From Hypericum androsaemum (lineage: Eukaryota > Streptophyta > Magnoliopsida > Malpighiales > Hypericaceae), in NCBI GenBank assembly GCA_963995505.1, contig OZ023182.1, positions 8,548,707-8,612,706 on the forward strand: a stretch of DNA of 64,000 nucleotides. The letters run 5' to 3'. Each line of letters starts with the position of its first letter. Positions within the stretch are counted from its first letter, which is position 1. The notes under the pieces are model-generated. The model saw only the letters and a list, made by a program, of their open reading frames with translations. It had not been told where the DNA came from and ran no database searches. Positions 33,789 through 46,200 of the stretch are shown one piece after another. The position numbers and the translations under genes are program-made.

Positions 33789-35298
33789 TGATGAGTGTGT
33801 AAACGCTCATGTTTTGTCATATGTTTCGTGCATGTTTAGTCATATTTTGAGTTATAATCATCAAATCATGTCAAGTCTTATGATCGTTTTAGTATATTTA
33901 TGTTCGAGAATGGATTTCTACCCATTGTCATATTTTGTAGGAAATTGGAGCTCAATGAACGTCGTTGGAGGGGTGATTTCGAGAGACCATATTGCAAGAG
34001 TCATAACTTTCTGCTCAAGTATCCGATTGCATCAAATGAGATACCGTTGGAAAGCTTGAAGAGAGATCTACGTTTAGTCTTTTATAGTCAAAGCCAAATT
34101 CAAAGTGGAAGAGAGTCAAAACTGCAAAATACGAAGATGCGACAAAGCTGATCAGCGACCTGACGAGCGCCAAGTCCGTTACAGAAAGTTATGTTGGCGA
34201 GCGCCAACTCCATTGGCGGGCGCCAGGTCCTCAACGACGGATTTTCCGAACTTCCTTTTTAGACGGGGACTCGATTTGTTTCAGTTATATTCGACTTTTG
34301 GCCTCCTGTTTCGGCCTTAGGACTGAAGTTATATTATTTTATATTATTACTTGGCCAGCAATACTTCCAATTTAGCTTAACCTCCTCTAAGTTTTTCTAA
34401 TTTCTAATTAGACTTTTGGCTATATATATGCCATAGTCTCTTAGGTTTAGGGACGTTACTACTACAATTTTGACACAGCCTTTGGAGCTTAATAAAGCAA
34501 CAATTTCAGTTAGCTACGAGAAAGGGATTGGCAAGGCTTGATCATCACGACTAAGCTTTCTCTATCTCTACCTTTATGTTAATTGCTATCATGTTCTTCG
34601 TTAATCTATTGTGCTTTGTTAACATGCTTAGCGAGTAGTTCTCTTGTGAGTGCGATGCCCTAATTATGTGATTACTCGTCTATATTAGCTATGGTTTGAT
34701 TATCTTTCGTAGTAGTTGTCAATTGATGATCTTAATGCCTAATCTAACTTGATCACTTAGGTTATGATTTTAGTTGATAATAATGAACCGGAAGGCATTA
34801 GAATCAATAGAAGAGCCAATTTACATGTCTTAAGGTATTAATGAGGAATCTTGATACTAATGGATAACCCGCTAGGAGTTAACATCATAATTGAGTTTAG
34901 TTTAGTTCTTGGTCTAATTAATGAGCAAAAGCGTTGATTAGTAATCATGAACTACTCTAGCTTAGTTTTGTCATCCTAATGAGCAGAAGCGTTAGGGAGA
35001 TGCATTAGAACACTCCGGGTACTAGTTAGAACTTCATAAAAACCATAGTCTCGACATAGATGGGTAGTCCATAGGAGTATCGTGCTCGTTTATCTCCATT
35101 GATTTACAACTTATCTTTTATTTGTGTTTCCGATCTCGTTTATTTACTTGCGACTTTTCACAACCTTATAAAACTTTAATTTTCCCGCTTCACATAATTA
35201 TTTGCCTTGATTTAGTGTTCAACCCTTAATTCTAAGAACCTTACTTACCACTATACTTATACTATTTGCTTGAGCGTATAATTGTGAAGCGTACATCA
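33789..35298 (+). repeat. 3' LTR of Athila-like element
   Basis: 1510 bp, from TGATGAGTGTGTAAACGCTC to GCGTACATCA. It matches the 5' LTR throughout with scattered substitutions. It lacks one GGCG...CGCC unit and has a short duplication (CTATACTTATACTATTTG) near its end. Confidence 0.93.
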
Positions 35299-35731
35299 CA
35301 TTTTCCAGAATCTACGTCACGTTGCCATCTTCAAGAGAGACAAAGGTTCTCCTCTTCATAAAAATAACAAGAACAACGCATCATAGGTGTAACATTCCAC
35401 TGCCATTGCCAAAGCTCAACAACAAAAAGCATTCCGCATGTGCCGGCTACAAATCTGTATCTTACAAATGAAGCTCGGCCAGATGTCATACGTAAACTCG
35501 CTATCAGTTCGCAAGAAGAACTGGCAGATACTATGCAGTATCTATCAGTTGAATCTATGCAACACAAAACACTACCTTTGAGTCTTGACTAGGAAACTGC
35601 TATCCACTTTCTCCCTGCCAGATGGTGGAGAATCTTGTTTAGAAGATTTCAGAAAACTAAGACTTTTGGCAAGAGAAACAAAAAGAAGAAACATAATTAA
35701 CTTACCAGCCAGACGAGGGCCATAGACACTT

Positions 35732-38433
35732 CTAATCTCGATACCTAGCCCGATCATCATTCCGCTTATCGTATCGAGGCCTCTTGAAATGATCAAGCTG
35801 TCCATCCCTCTCCTGATCCCTGCCACGTCTCTCTCCTTCCTCATCTCTTCCACGCTGCCGACTATTACGTGGGTGGTTTTCCTCTCTAGGCTCAAGACCT
35901 TTACCATGTCTCTCTTCTTCCTCATCTCTCCCACGCTGCCGACTATTACGTAGATGGCCTTCCTCATCCTTAGAGGACCTCTCAGGACCTCTGCCACGTC
36001 TCCCTTCTTCCTCGTCCTCAGAGGACCTCTCATGACCTCTGCCATGTCTCCCTTCTTCCTCATCCATAGAGAACCTTCTGGATCTAACAACTACTTCATC
36101 TTTCTCGTACCTTTTACTCTTTAGATCCTCATCATCCCTGGCACTCCTTTTCTTGCTCTTGGATTCATCATCTACTTCTGCTCTATTCAAATCTTTAACT
36201 TTTCGATCCTCTTCATCTCGGGGAATCCTTTTCTCAAATCTATGCCTTCCAGAATCAGTAAGATCATTTTGCCTGCTCTCCCTCCCTGTATTTTCATCCT
36301 TACTCACTCTTCCTTCGTATTTGGAAATCTCGTCAACATGTCTGGTGAGTCTTGCTGACCTAGAGTAATCAACCATCCTAGCATCTGGAGCAAAAAAACA
36401 AAGCAGAGTCCAGTTTCTTAGATAAAATGAGGAGTAGAATTCATAATTTTTTGGAGATGTTCATAGTATTTTACAAGAGCAGAGATTCACAGTATTCTAT
36501 CTATACCTCGTGATTCATCATCTTCACGGCTTTTCTGGCTTGGTTTTTGCTCTGGATGCTCCTCTTTGTCACGTCTTGTGGGCCTCTCTGATTGAGGGTA
36601 ATGATTCCTCTTAGCATCCATGTTATGGTATTCTCTACATATACCCCTCGATTCATCATCTTGGTGTCTTTTTTTACTAGGCATTAACTCATGCCGCTCA
36701 TCCTCATCAAGCTTCCTTTTGCTCAATGTCAGTTGACGGTCATAATTGAGCTCAACTTCATCATCCTTCTCAGGTTGGTAACGGTCCATCAGCTCATGCC
36801 CATCTCTTCTTCGGTCATCGTAGTGGGCAAATCTTCTTCCCTCTAGTAATCTAGAAGGGGGATTGCCTCTGTCACCTCTGTGCAACTCTTTTGATCTCTC
36901 AACTTGCCTACCTATATCCTTAGCAGTTGGTCGTCCATATCCACCATCCAAATCTCCAGCATCACTATCATGTCTTCTACTCTTCTTTGAATTTTCATCC
37001 GTAACATTAAGGTGGCTTCCTGACAGCTGATTATTTTTCGACTTCTTTTGTATCTTTGGATCAGCATCAGAGTTACTATCAGAGTCGTGTCGCCTTTTAG
37101 ATGTCATACCCTTCTTTGCCTTGTGAGTTTTATGGGTAGGTTCAGAATCAGAACTAGAGTCGTAATCAGAATCATGTTTCCTGCTAGAGCTCTTGGATTT
37201 TTTCACAGCCTTCTTCCGTTCAGCCTTCTTGTGATCAGAATCAGAACCACTGCTACTATTATCAGAGTCGGAATCAGATTCATCTTTCTCACTGACGTGC
37301 CTTCTATGCTTAACCCTCCTCTTCTCCTTCCTACGGGTGTCAGAATCATCATCACTGCAACCTGAGTCATCACCACTATCACTATCTTGCCTTCTTTGTT
37401 TGGTTCTCCTCGAAACTCTCTTCTTCCTGTAAGAGCCGGAGCCACTATCCTCGCTTGCAGAACTATCACTACCACTTTTACTTTTGTTGAGCTTCCTCCT
37501 AGTTCTGGTCCTCTTTCCATCATCAGAATCAGAATCACTCTCGTCTTCACTTTCTTCTTTACCTTTTCGACGAGCATCCCGCCCTCTTCTGCCACGCTTC
37601 GCACCACCATCTGACTCAGAGGACCCACCCCGATGCCTTCTCTTCCCAGCATGCTTCAATTCATCAACATCTTCCCCCTTGTCTTTCTTCTTATCCTTGG
37701 CAGCCTTGCTACCTTTCTTCTCATCCTTAACCGCCTCCTGTTTCTTCCAGCTATAATCCCTATCCAGAAACGCATGCTCATGTCTCTCCCGGCCCCGCTC
37801 TTCCTGGACCCATCCTCGACCAACTCACCCATCTCTATCTCGGGATCCGACATTTTTATCCCAAGAGCACCTCTCAGTACTTCCATCTGCCTCTCCTTTC
37901 TGGCAGCAATCTGATGTGTGTGAGTATCGGAATGCCTGATCAAAGCAAACAATTACTCAACAAACAACCTTACGAAAACCCCCAAATCCTAATTTCTTAA
38001 AGCACGACAATCAAAAACCCTAAGCAACGAGTAGACCCTAATAAATGACTAATTTAAAAAAACAAAGAAGTAAGCTAAAGCTAGCTTACTTAGCGTCGCC
38101 GGAGATGCCACCGGCCGAGTCGGAGGCAGAGAAAGCCTCGAGAACCTTGCGAGCCTCATCGAGCTTGTCGGCGATCTCGGCGTCGGTGTAGCCCTGCTCG
38201 ATGAGCTTGTCCTCGAGGACGACGAGCTTGAGGTGGATCTGGCGCTTCCGGTCGTGCTCGAGGATGTCCTTGTTTGGCTTCTTGGAGATCCCGGCGGTCC
38301 CCTGGTCGTCCTCGAACCCTCGGCCCTCCGACGACGGTTTCCCGCCCCTCGGCCTCACGAAGAACTTGTTCGTCTGGATGTGGCCGTTGGTCCCCGATCC
38401 CCTCGGGGTTTGGAGCCCTATACCGTTGTACAT
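35732..38433 (-). CDS. CWC21: CWC21/SRRM2-like splicing factor, apparent frameshift
   Basis: Minus-strand exons 38433-38090, 37935-36507 and 36384-35732 would give about 805 residues. Exon 1 encodes the conserved plant N-terminus MYNGIGLQTPRGSGTNG and a cwf21 domain (about residues 52-100; KPNKDILEHDRKRQIHLK, LVVLEDKLIEQGYTDAEIA). These place it in the spliceosome near Prp8/Snu114 by homology with yeast Cwc21 and human SRRM2. Exon 2 starts HSDTHTHQIAARKERQME in one frame, but the conserved HEHAFLDRDYSWKK and the long Lys/Arg/Ser/Asp-rich region that follows are in another. The change must lie between about 37825 and 37780. No plausible intron fits, so it is an assembly indel or a real mutation. 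Exon 3 carries Arg/Glu repeats (SRQRGRDEEEERHG) and ends in DRARYRD. Confidence 0.85.
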
Positions 38434-38860
38434 GTTGGCAGACGGCGAAATGACGGCGTGGAACGGTGAGGAGGAACCCTACGAATGAATTGCACAGATT
38501 ATTATGTATATTAATTAGGGATGGCCAAGGGCAGCAAGATTTCTTTTTCAGGTTTTCGCGGATTTCTGTTTTATAATTTATGTAACTAGTATATGATTTT
38601 AATGTCTTCTCTAGATTCGAGCTTTTCTGAACCCAAAATCTGGTTAATTAATTTACTATGAATAGGTTCAAGCGGCTTATTTCGCAATTTATTTCAGAAA
38701 TTTTTATATACCAATTCAAAAATAAATTTTTATATACCTAATTTTTCCGTGATAAAATATTATATTTTGACTTTAACTAAAACTAGTCAATAAGCTTTTT
38801 TTTAAGAGCTAGTTAATAAGCATTTTATATAATAATTAACTGTGTTTTGGTTTAGGGAAG
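38434..38860. other. Upstream region of CWC21-like gene
   Basis: A promoter region of about 430 bp between the start codon and the solo LTR. It is AT-rich; I see no unambiguous TATA box. The TSD GGAAG of the LTR lies at 38856-38860. Confidence 0.4.
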
Positions 38861-39099
38861 TGTTGTGGGAAAAGTGGTACAATAACGCAAGGCTTCTCAA
38901 GACGGTCCGAAGTGATCGTTCTAAGATTGGTCTAACAGAATGGGTGAAAAAAGAGCTAAAGAACCTTAGACGTTCGATCTAAGGGAGAGGGGGGGAAAAG
39001 AACTACGGGCTAAGCTAAGGAAACGAAAAGATAAGTAAATGTTGTTGTTGTTGTGTTGGTCATGTCCCTTGGTCTCATGCCCGGGCCCTCCTTATATAG

Positions 39100-39835
39100 A
39101 CGATGCCAACCGCCTCAAATGATGCCAACTTGGCTTCGGCTTATGATGGAAATCGAAACCGCATTTAGACGATGCCAACTTGGCTCCAGCTCATGATGGA
39201 AACCGAAGCCGTCTTTAGACGATGCCAACTTGGCTCTGACTCATGATGAGAAACCCAAACCGCCTTTGATAATGCCAACTTGGCTCCAGCTCATGATGAG
39301 AAACCCAAACCATCTTTGACAATACCAACTTGGCTCCGGCTCATGATGAGAAACACAAACCGCTTTAGTCATATCGATGATGCCAACTCGGCTCTGGTTC
39401 ATGATGAGAAACGCAAACTGCCTTAGACAATGCCAACTTGGCTCCGGCTCATGATGAAAAACCCAAACTGCCTTTGATAATGCTAACTTGGCTCTGGCTC
39501 ATGATGAGAAACCCAAACCGTCTTTGACAATACCAACTTGGCTCCGGCTCATGATGAGAAACACAAACTGCCTTAGTCATATCGATGATGCCAACTCGGC
39601 TCCGGTTCATGATGAGAAACGCAAATTGCCTTAGACAATGCCAACTTGGCTCTGACTCATAATGAGAAACCCAAACCGCCTTTGACATATCGAGTACGCC
39701 GACTTCGCCTCATCTCATAATGAGAAACCCGAACTGCCTTTGTTATATCGATGATGCCAACTTGGTTCTGGCTCATGATGAGAAACATAAACCGCCTTAG
39801 TCATATTGATGACGCCGACTTGGCCCCCGATATCG
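39100..39835 (-). repeat. Tandem array of about 50-62 bp units in solo LTR
   Basis: About twelve units of GATGCCAACTTGGCTCCGGC then TCATGATGAGAAACCCAAAC and CGCCTTTGA; some are lengthened by CATATCGAT. Higher-order pairing is visible (long and short units alternate around 39360-39620). Confidence 0.9.
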
Positions 39836-40009
39836 CTGGCGAAAAGCACGACAACTTCGGTCCAGCTCGAAGAAGCACCTTGTCCGGCCCGGCCCAACAA
39901 GAGCTTGTTGTTGTCCTGGTCCCAACCTACTCATTGGTCCGGCCTAATAAGGGCTTGGCGTTGGTCCAAACATGATCCTCGTCGGTCCAGCCTCAGTGGA
40001 GAGTTATCA

Positions 40010-40740
40010 TTGTCCTAGTTTGAAACAAAGACCTTGTCGGTCCGGCCCGAATAGACATCCCATCGGTCTGGCCACAAGAAGGCCTACTGGTTGGTCCAAC
40101 TTGTCTCATTGGAGGTGGTTGGTTTAGCTTGTCCCATTAAAGGTGGTTGGTCTGACCTATAATGGGCTTGCCAGTCCCTTAATAGGCCGCCGGTCTTATA
40201 ACGGGCTCGTTGTCCCATTGGAGGTCTTCGATCTGACTTGCTTAAGGCAATACCATTGGTCCAACCGACCCAAGGCAATGCCGTCGATATCAAGAAAATG
40301 GATGAGATCTGGCTTGGTCTAGGTAATGTTGTCGGTCCAGCTTGGAACCAAAGCCTTATCGGTCTGGCTTGGAACCGAAGCCTTGTCTGTTTGGCTTGCG
40401 AACGAAGCCTCATCAGTCCGACTTAGAACCAAAGTCTCGTCGGTCTGGCTTAGAACCAAAGCCTCGTCGGTCTGACTTATGGCCGACGCCTTATCAGTCC
40501 GACTTGGGACCGAACCCTAGTTGGGCTGATTTGGGACCGAAGCCTCGTTGGTCTGACTTGGGACCGAAGCCTTGTCGGTCTAGCTTGGAACCAAAGCCTT
40601 GTTGGTTCGATTTGAAACCAAAGCCTTGTCGGTCTGACTTGGAACCAAAGCCTCCTCGGTCCGCCTCCAAAACCCATTGTTGCCGATCCGCCCCCAAAAC
40701 CCAATGTTATCGGTCTGACATGTAATGGGTTGGTTTCCGG
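40010..40740 (-). repeat. Tandem array of about 30 bp units in solo LTR
   Basis: The first part (to about 40330) is degenerate; from 40330 about fourteen units of GTCGGTCTGACTTGGAACCA plus AAGCCTC are regular. Translation gives a repeated EPKPxRSxL pattern that merely mirrors the DNA repeat. Confidence 0.88.
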
Positions 40741-41790
40741 TTTAGACCGAAGGGAATCTCATCAATTTGGCCCTTAAGGAAAGTGGTTATCGGTCCGGCT
40801 TGTGAAGGGACACCCGGTCTGAGGAGCTCTGGATGAAAATGTATGCACGTTTCTCCGAGGAGAATTACCTAGGCGGACGGACCAATTGGACTCGCCTTGA
40901 TATAGATTTTTGACATTGCTACGCTTCGAATATGAAGAAGTCATAAACTAGAAAGTTGTAGGTCCTTGTCTGGCCTTTCCACAGCCTAAAGAATTAGCTC
41001 GATCTGATGCCCGAGTCAAAAGATATGACTAATCTATCAAAATCTAATAGAGCCAAGCCCGTCACCAGCGAGTTCAACCGGGAACCAAGGCGAGCACGAC
41101 CAATCGGGTACCAACGAGCTCGACCAACCTGGTACCAAGACGAGTTCGATCAATCGGGTACCAAGGCGAGCTCGGCCAACTGGTTACCAATGGCCAGCTC
41201 AAACCGGTTATAACCTTAGCGAACTCAAAGCCGAAATAAGCCAGCTCAATACAAATCCATGGTTATTTTTGGGTTCCAAGAGGAAGAAGATATGAAATGA
41301 TGAGATAGTGAATAAGCATTTAGATACAAGCCGGTCGATCTCAACTGAAAAAATCGTTTTTGTTAATAATTAAATGCTATAGAATATAGATCACTAGTTT
41401 AATCCGAAAAAGAGAGGGGAAAAGCCTATATTTTGAGGAGAAAAATACGAAATTGGTGAGTTGGGCAAACCGCAAAAGATCGACGGAAAGGATAAAACTG
41501 TTAATATGGCGACAAAAACAAAAGAACTCAACCATGGTTAAGCAACCACAGTAAGCTCACCCGATCTAACCCCACCAATGCCACGCCCAGAAAACTCTTC
41601 GAAATACTAACCCAACAAATATCCCAAAAATACAAGAAAAAAATAAATAAAATCCTCACGCACAGCGAGCTAACTCCCCGTCGTAGATTCCGTTAGTCAC
41701 GCCGTTAATCTCTTCACTGACTACAGTGGTCTGGTGGGTGTTTGGACGGAACGTAACGGAGATCAAATATTAGGGGAAACGAGGCGGGGG

Positions 41791-41797
41791 TATAAAA
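41791..41797 (+). promoter_or_regulatory. TATA box of DUF1639 gene
   Basis: TATAAAA in a GC-rich context (GGCGGGGGTATAAAACAAG). It lies ahead of a long untranslated leader for the DUF1639 gene and shortly after the solo LTR. Confidence 0.6.
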
Positions 41798-41819
41798 CAA
41801 GTCGTTTGAAATAGAGGGA

Positions 41820-43299
41820 GGAGGAACCGTAACAAGGAGAAAGAAGAAGAGAAACCAAACACACAAGCTTTTTTTTTTCTCTTCGTCTTATCGTCTCTTT
41901 TCTTCCTCGTCTCCATTATAGGGGAGCTTGTTTTCCCCTCCGCGTTCATCAACGACAAGGGACTCACTCCCGGTTTCGTCGACAGGTAAATGGACGGCAG
42001 GGATCTAAACGAGGGAGAATTAGAGTGGCTCCGTGGGTTTCTCTTTAACAAATCTGGGAAATTAGTGTGTGAAATATCAATTTTTACCAACTCCAAAATC
42101 GGCGAACTAAACTTTCTCCTCCTCCTTCTATTGAACGCATTTTCCTCTCCAGTTCACGGAGATTTTACAGTTATTCAAATGAATTGCTGCTAATCCCACC
42201 GGCCTTTCTTTTTGCTCAGGTTCCATTTTTTTCATAGAAATAGGGGAAGATCGGAGCCCAATCCGGCGGCTGGTTGGTATCTCCGGATTGTCAGATTCTC
42301 TCGCCATTCTCCTTCGAACCATCCGATACAGTTCCCCGGGAATCCGAGAGCTGACTCTTCCACGAGAGAGTGAAAGAGGAAGCCACTTGAGATTTCACAG
42401 GCTTGGAGAGGAGAAGAGAAGAGAAAAGAAGAGAAGAGAAGACCTAGAGGAAGGAGGAAGAAGAAGCACAATCTCGCGAATTTCCGGGGAAAGATAATAA
42501 CAAGTAGACGTTTGTTTTATTCCAGGTAAATTAATTCAAGCCCTTCGATTAGTCATTTTTCGATCCCTAGTTGTTCTTTCATCTCTTTAACTTTTCGTTT
42601 TTTTGTTTTCCGCTGTGAGAAACTTCACACTGTGGGGAAAAAAAATGGCATCTCCTCCTTCCTCAACTCTATTTCATGTCGCAATATTGCTTGGCCAATG
42701 GCGGTTCTGGGAGCTCTCTCTCGCCCCCTCTTCTATCTTCTCTTTCTTGTATACTTCTCTCTTGGATCAGTTATATCTGGAAACATCTTCTCTTTCTCTG
42801 GGTCAAGTTACGATCTTTTTCTTTAATTTCAATTTCTAGTTCATAGTTTCTGCAAATCTGGAAGCAGTTTTTCATTTAATTTCTTTCACCTCTTGTTTTA
42901 GTTTTCACCCGTAAAAACTTTCACCCTGTAAAAATGGCCCTCTCTTTTTTCCCGGAGCTCCCTCCTGCCCTTCTTTTTTTTTTCTCCTCCATGGAGATGA
43001 GACGGTTTTTTTTACGATGCCTTCTGAACTATTTAACTCTTTGAATTAGTTTAATTTTTTTATCGGTTAGACCAGATCTGATCGGTGATGTCAAACCTCT
43101 TTAATGTCGCCGGATCAGTTTTATCGGGAAATATCTCGGGTTAAGAATTTTTTGGTATAGGATATTTTTCCTCAAATTTCGAAAGTTTGTAAGTGTTTAT
43201 TTCTCTACCGGGCTCTACTTTATTTTGGAAATTAATTATATAATTAACGTCTTTTGGTGGGGTGGGGGAATAATTGGGACAGGTGGACAAAAAAAATTG
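41820..43299 (+). other. Probable 5' UTR exons and introns of DUF1639 gene
   Basis: Candidate leader exons are about 41820-41985 (ending GACAG before GTAAATGG), about 42221-42525 (after TTTTGCTCAG, ending TTCCAG before GTAAATTA), and 43286-43299 (after GGGACAG). The ORFs inside are not recognisable. A GAGAA/GAAGA purine repeat lies at 42412-42450. The splice pattern is inferred from motifs only. Confidence 0.4.
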
Positions 43300-46200
43300 A
43301 TGGAAAAAGACGCAATAAGAGGAGGCCACCACAATAATGGCATCACTGACCCCAACAACAACATCACCACACACAATAGATCCGGAGCCGAGTCCACTGA
43401 GAGGCAAACGGCGTCGTCGTCTGATTTCGGGTTCCAGTGGGGGAACCGGAAGCGGCTCAGGTGCATGAAGGTGCAGGCGAAGGACGAGTCAGCCACCAAC
43501 CACAACTCGGCGAACCGAATTCGCCGGGTTGCTAGGGCTGATAAGGACATTTCCTCCTCTGTTATTAATAAGCAGCATGGTACAACCCCCGTGAACAACA
43601 ACAACAGTGCAAGTAACGGAAACGGGTACTTCAATCTCCGACAACGGCCTTCCTCGCCTTCCATCCTCGGATCCCATCGTGTTCTTAGGTACGGCTTCCT
43701 CTCGTCTCTTCTCCCTTTTAGCTTTCATCAATAGACTCTAATTTTATTTTGTCGCTGGTTTTGTGTTTCTGGTTTGACAATTGATAACTGTAATATTAGT
43801 AAACGACGAATCATCCCTAAAAAAAAAAGAGTAAACGACGAATCGATTAACTAGAGATATTCCCCTAAAAAAAGATCAACTAGAGGCATCAAGTTTCGTT
43901 TGATTTTAAAGAATATTGTAGGAAATTTAACAGCTGTTCTTAGCTATGGAACGGGATTCTAGATCTTAAATTATTAGTGGGGATGGTTCGAGGAGGTTGC
44001 TTTTGTTTCGTGGAGTGGTTACAGAAGCGGGTGTGCGTGCGTTAGGTGAATCGGTCTTTATCGACCCGGGTCGGGTTTTTTTAGGAGTAATTTAATTTCG
44101 CCAAAAATGTTATTACGTTCGTAAATTTTAAAGACAAAATCTCCTGAATCCATATATTTTATCAATTCAATTTACTTTTTATTTATTTCATTCAACCTTT
44201 GGATTGGATGGGTAGAAATTGGTCCACAGCTACTCTTGGGCACACCGGATGATAGCTTTGTCGTTCTGATCCACATTCCCAACCAAGCCTCTCTCTATTA
44301 ATTTATATTCTTCAAAATTAAAATTTAAAAACGTCTCTTGCCAGCGAAGACTAGTTGGACGAACATGGATGGGGACAATTCGTTCCCAAATTCTTTCCAC
44401 GTGGCCACACAGCCTCTCCTCTTTTGTCCAAAACCCGATTTTAACCGTTAGATCATTATTTAGAGTGGAGAGAGAGAGGCGGAACACGTAACCCATTGTC
44501 CCCTCAAAAAGAGGGGCAAATCCAACGGCCCAAAACCCCTTCCCCTCACAAAAACACACCAGCTGTTCACGTTTGCTTCGGGGAAAACATAAATAAAAAC
44601 CAAAGCTCCCCCAATAGCCAATATTATAAGAGAATGTCCACTCCACCATCCCTTAACCAAATATCTAATCTACCTTAGCTTTTCTCGAAGGAAAAAAAAG
44701 GCACATAACAAACCCAAAAACCGCAGAAGAAAGGGTAAGTTTGCCATTTCCCACTGTATTTTTTTTTAAATTTCAGAGTATTAATAATCGTACATTGTCG
44801 GTCTTACGGTTTAACTAATATATTATTAATTAAATTTAAATTTCTGAACCAAGTTAGATATTTTGAATTAAAGTAAACTAGGAATATTAATGTTATATTG
44901 GCGATGTGACATTTTTTGTGATCAGGAATTCTGAGAACTCGAGTGCCATGAGAGGGCAGAGCAACGGGGCCTCGAGGAGGGTAGCTTCTTCACCTGATCG
45001 GAGAGGCTCCAACCACCATCACCATGACCCTAACACCAACCAAAATAACAAGTCCGGGGGGTCGTCGGAGACGGCTCAGGAGAGCAAGAAAGGAGGAGGG
45101 TCGTCCTCGGGAAGCGGGGAGGCGGCGGCTGCGGCTGTGTGGCCGCCCAAGTTCGTGATTCCCTTGACCAACAAAGAGAAAGAGGAGGACTTCTTTGTGT
45201 TTAAAGGGTCTAAGTTGCCTCAGAGACCCAAGAAGCGAGCCAAGTTCATTCAGCGGACACTCAATGTAAGCCCCTCTATTCTGTCAGTCCGTCCGAGCAT
45301 CGTCGGATCCTATTTAGGTGCGACTTTCAGAGCGTTGGATTTGTTTTTTTCTTAATAGGTAGTAAACTTGAGAGTAGTCCCAACCCAATTAGAATTAATC
45401 TGATTCGCGAGAGACCACAGTGTGTGTGAGGCGGATATTTGGATTCTGGACAGAGTTTAGACCCTTTAAGGCCAAGAACATCACATGGAATTATTTATTA
45501 AAAAAACACAACTAAGAAGAGCTCTCTACAATTGGTTTTCCGGGTTTCTCCTAATCGCTTGGGTGGGATCACATCCCAGCTTGATTTTAGGGATTTATGG
45601 ATGGGAAGAGTTTGAACTTGAGCGAGCCCAGTCTATTTCTTTCGCTTTCAGCCATTTTCACTATTTTCGGCCAGGAAAAACAGAAAAATACGGGAGGCTG
45701 ACGTACACGTGTCACTTGAATTGTATGTTTGTGCCCAACCGTGACCCTATCTGCCCTATGCTTGACAAAATTTTAAAAAAAATGTTGGGCAAGAGAATAA
45801 TTGATTTATCTCGAATATTCACCATTTATAAAAAAAAGAGAAATTTCTTGTCTCTAAAGATTTCTTTTGAAATTTTACTGGCTCTTAGAGAAAGATTCCA
45901 TGTCTTCTTTTCCAAGCAACGAAATGAAAAGTCCAAAAGGAAGCTTCAACAGAAATTTGCTGCAAGCTGATTTTTTTTTTCCATCAGGAAAAGCAACAAA
46001 GATGACCAAAAAGGTGGGCCATATTTTAATATTGAACTAAAAGGACCACTCTTCTTGGGTTTAAAATTATTATTTTATGACGCTTTTTAATTTATTAGGA
46101 AAATAAAGTGGGTGCATAGTGCATACTTTCTGTTCTTTGTCGGTCAAGTGCTGGGTGCATTATTGGACTTGGCATGTGGCCTAGTGGCTCACCGTTTTTT

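Larger units (their letters stand above)
28133..35298 (+). mobile_element. Athila-like Ty3/gypsy retrotransposon lacking pol
   Basis: A complete 7166-bp element: 5' LTR 28133-29661, 3' LTR 33789-35298, both TG...CA, flanked by the perfect 5-bp TSD CATTT (28128-28132 and 35299-35303). A primer-binding-site-like TTGGCGCTGCCGACACAG follows the 5' LTR. A G-rich polypurine tract precedes the 3' LTR. Coding remnants are a gag (29778-30788) and an aspartic protease (31447-32042) with stops and a frame change. There is no reverse transcriptase, RNase H or integrase: 32043-33788 is non-coding where pol should be. It is therefore non-autonomous. The LTRs differ by scattered substitutions and a 20-odd bp indel, so it is old but structurally complete. 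Confidence 0.92.
38861..41281 (-). mobile_element. Solo LTR (family with internal tandem repeats), 2.4 kb
   Basis: Minus orientation, the same as the downstream CWC21-like gene. The right edge reverse complemented reads TCTTGGAACCCAAAAATAAC, matching the start TGTTGAAGTGCAAAAATCAC of the LTR at 13572 apart from scattered changes (one in the terminal TG). The left edge, TGTTGTGGGAAAAG, matches that LTR's end. Perfect 5-bp TSDs GGAAG lie at 38856-38860 and 41282-41286. Shared internal landmarks are ACGGTYCGAAGTGATCGT near the left edge and a TATATAG box (about 39092-39102). It is longer than the first copy mainly because of bigger tandem arrays. Confidence 0.8.

Noticed and set aside
36153..37914. 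Several plus-strand ORFs of 70-105 codons
   Set aside because: Antisense shadows of the Lys/Arg/Asp/Ser-rich CWC21-like exon 2 and exon 3, which leave the complementary frames open.
40342..40725. ORF encoding a regular EPKPxRSxL repeat protein, plus antisense ORFs with similar repeats
   Set aside because: It lies wholly inside the tandem array of a solo LTR; both strands are open only because the repeat unit lacks stops in several frames.
44230..44660. Minus-strand ORF of 139 codons in DUF1639 intron 1
   Set aside because: No recognisable domain; it overlaps a promoter-like segment of the plus-strand gene and its translation is Phe/Gly/Trp rich without family resemblance.
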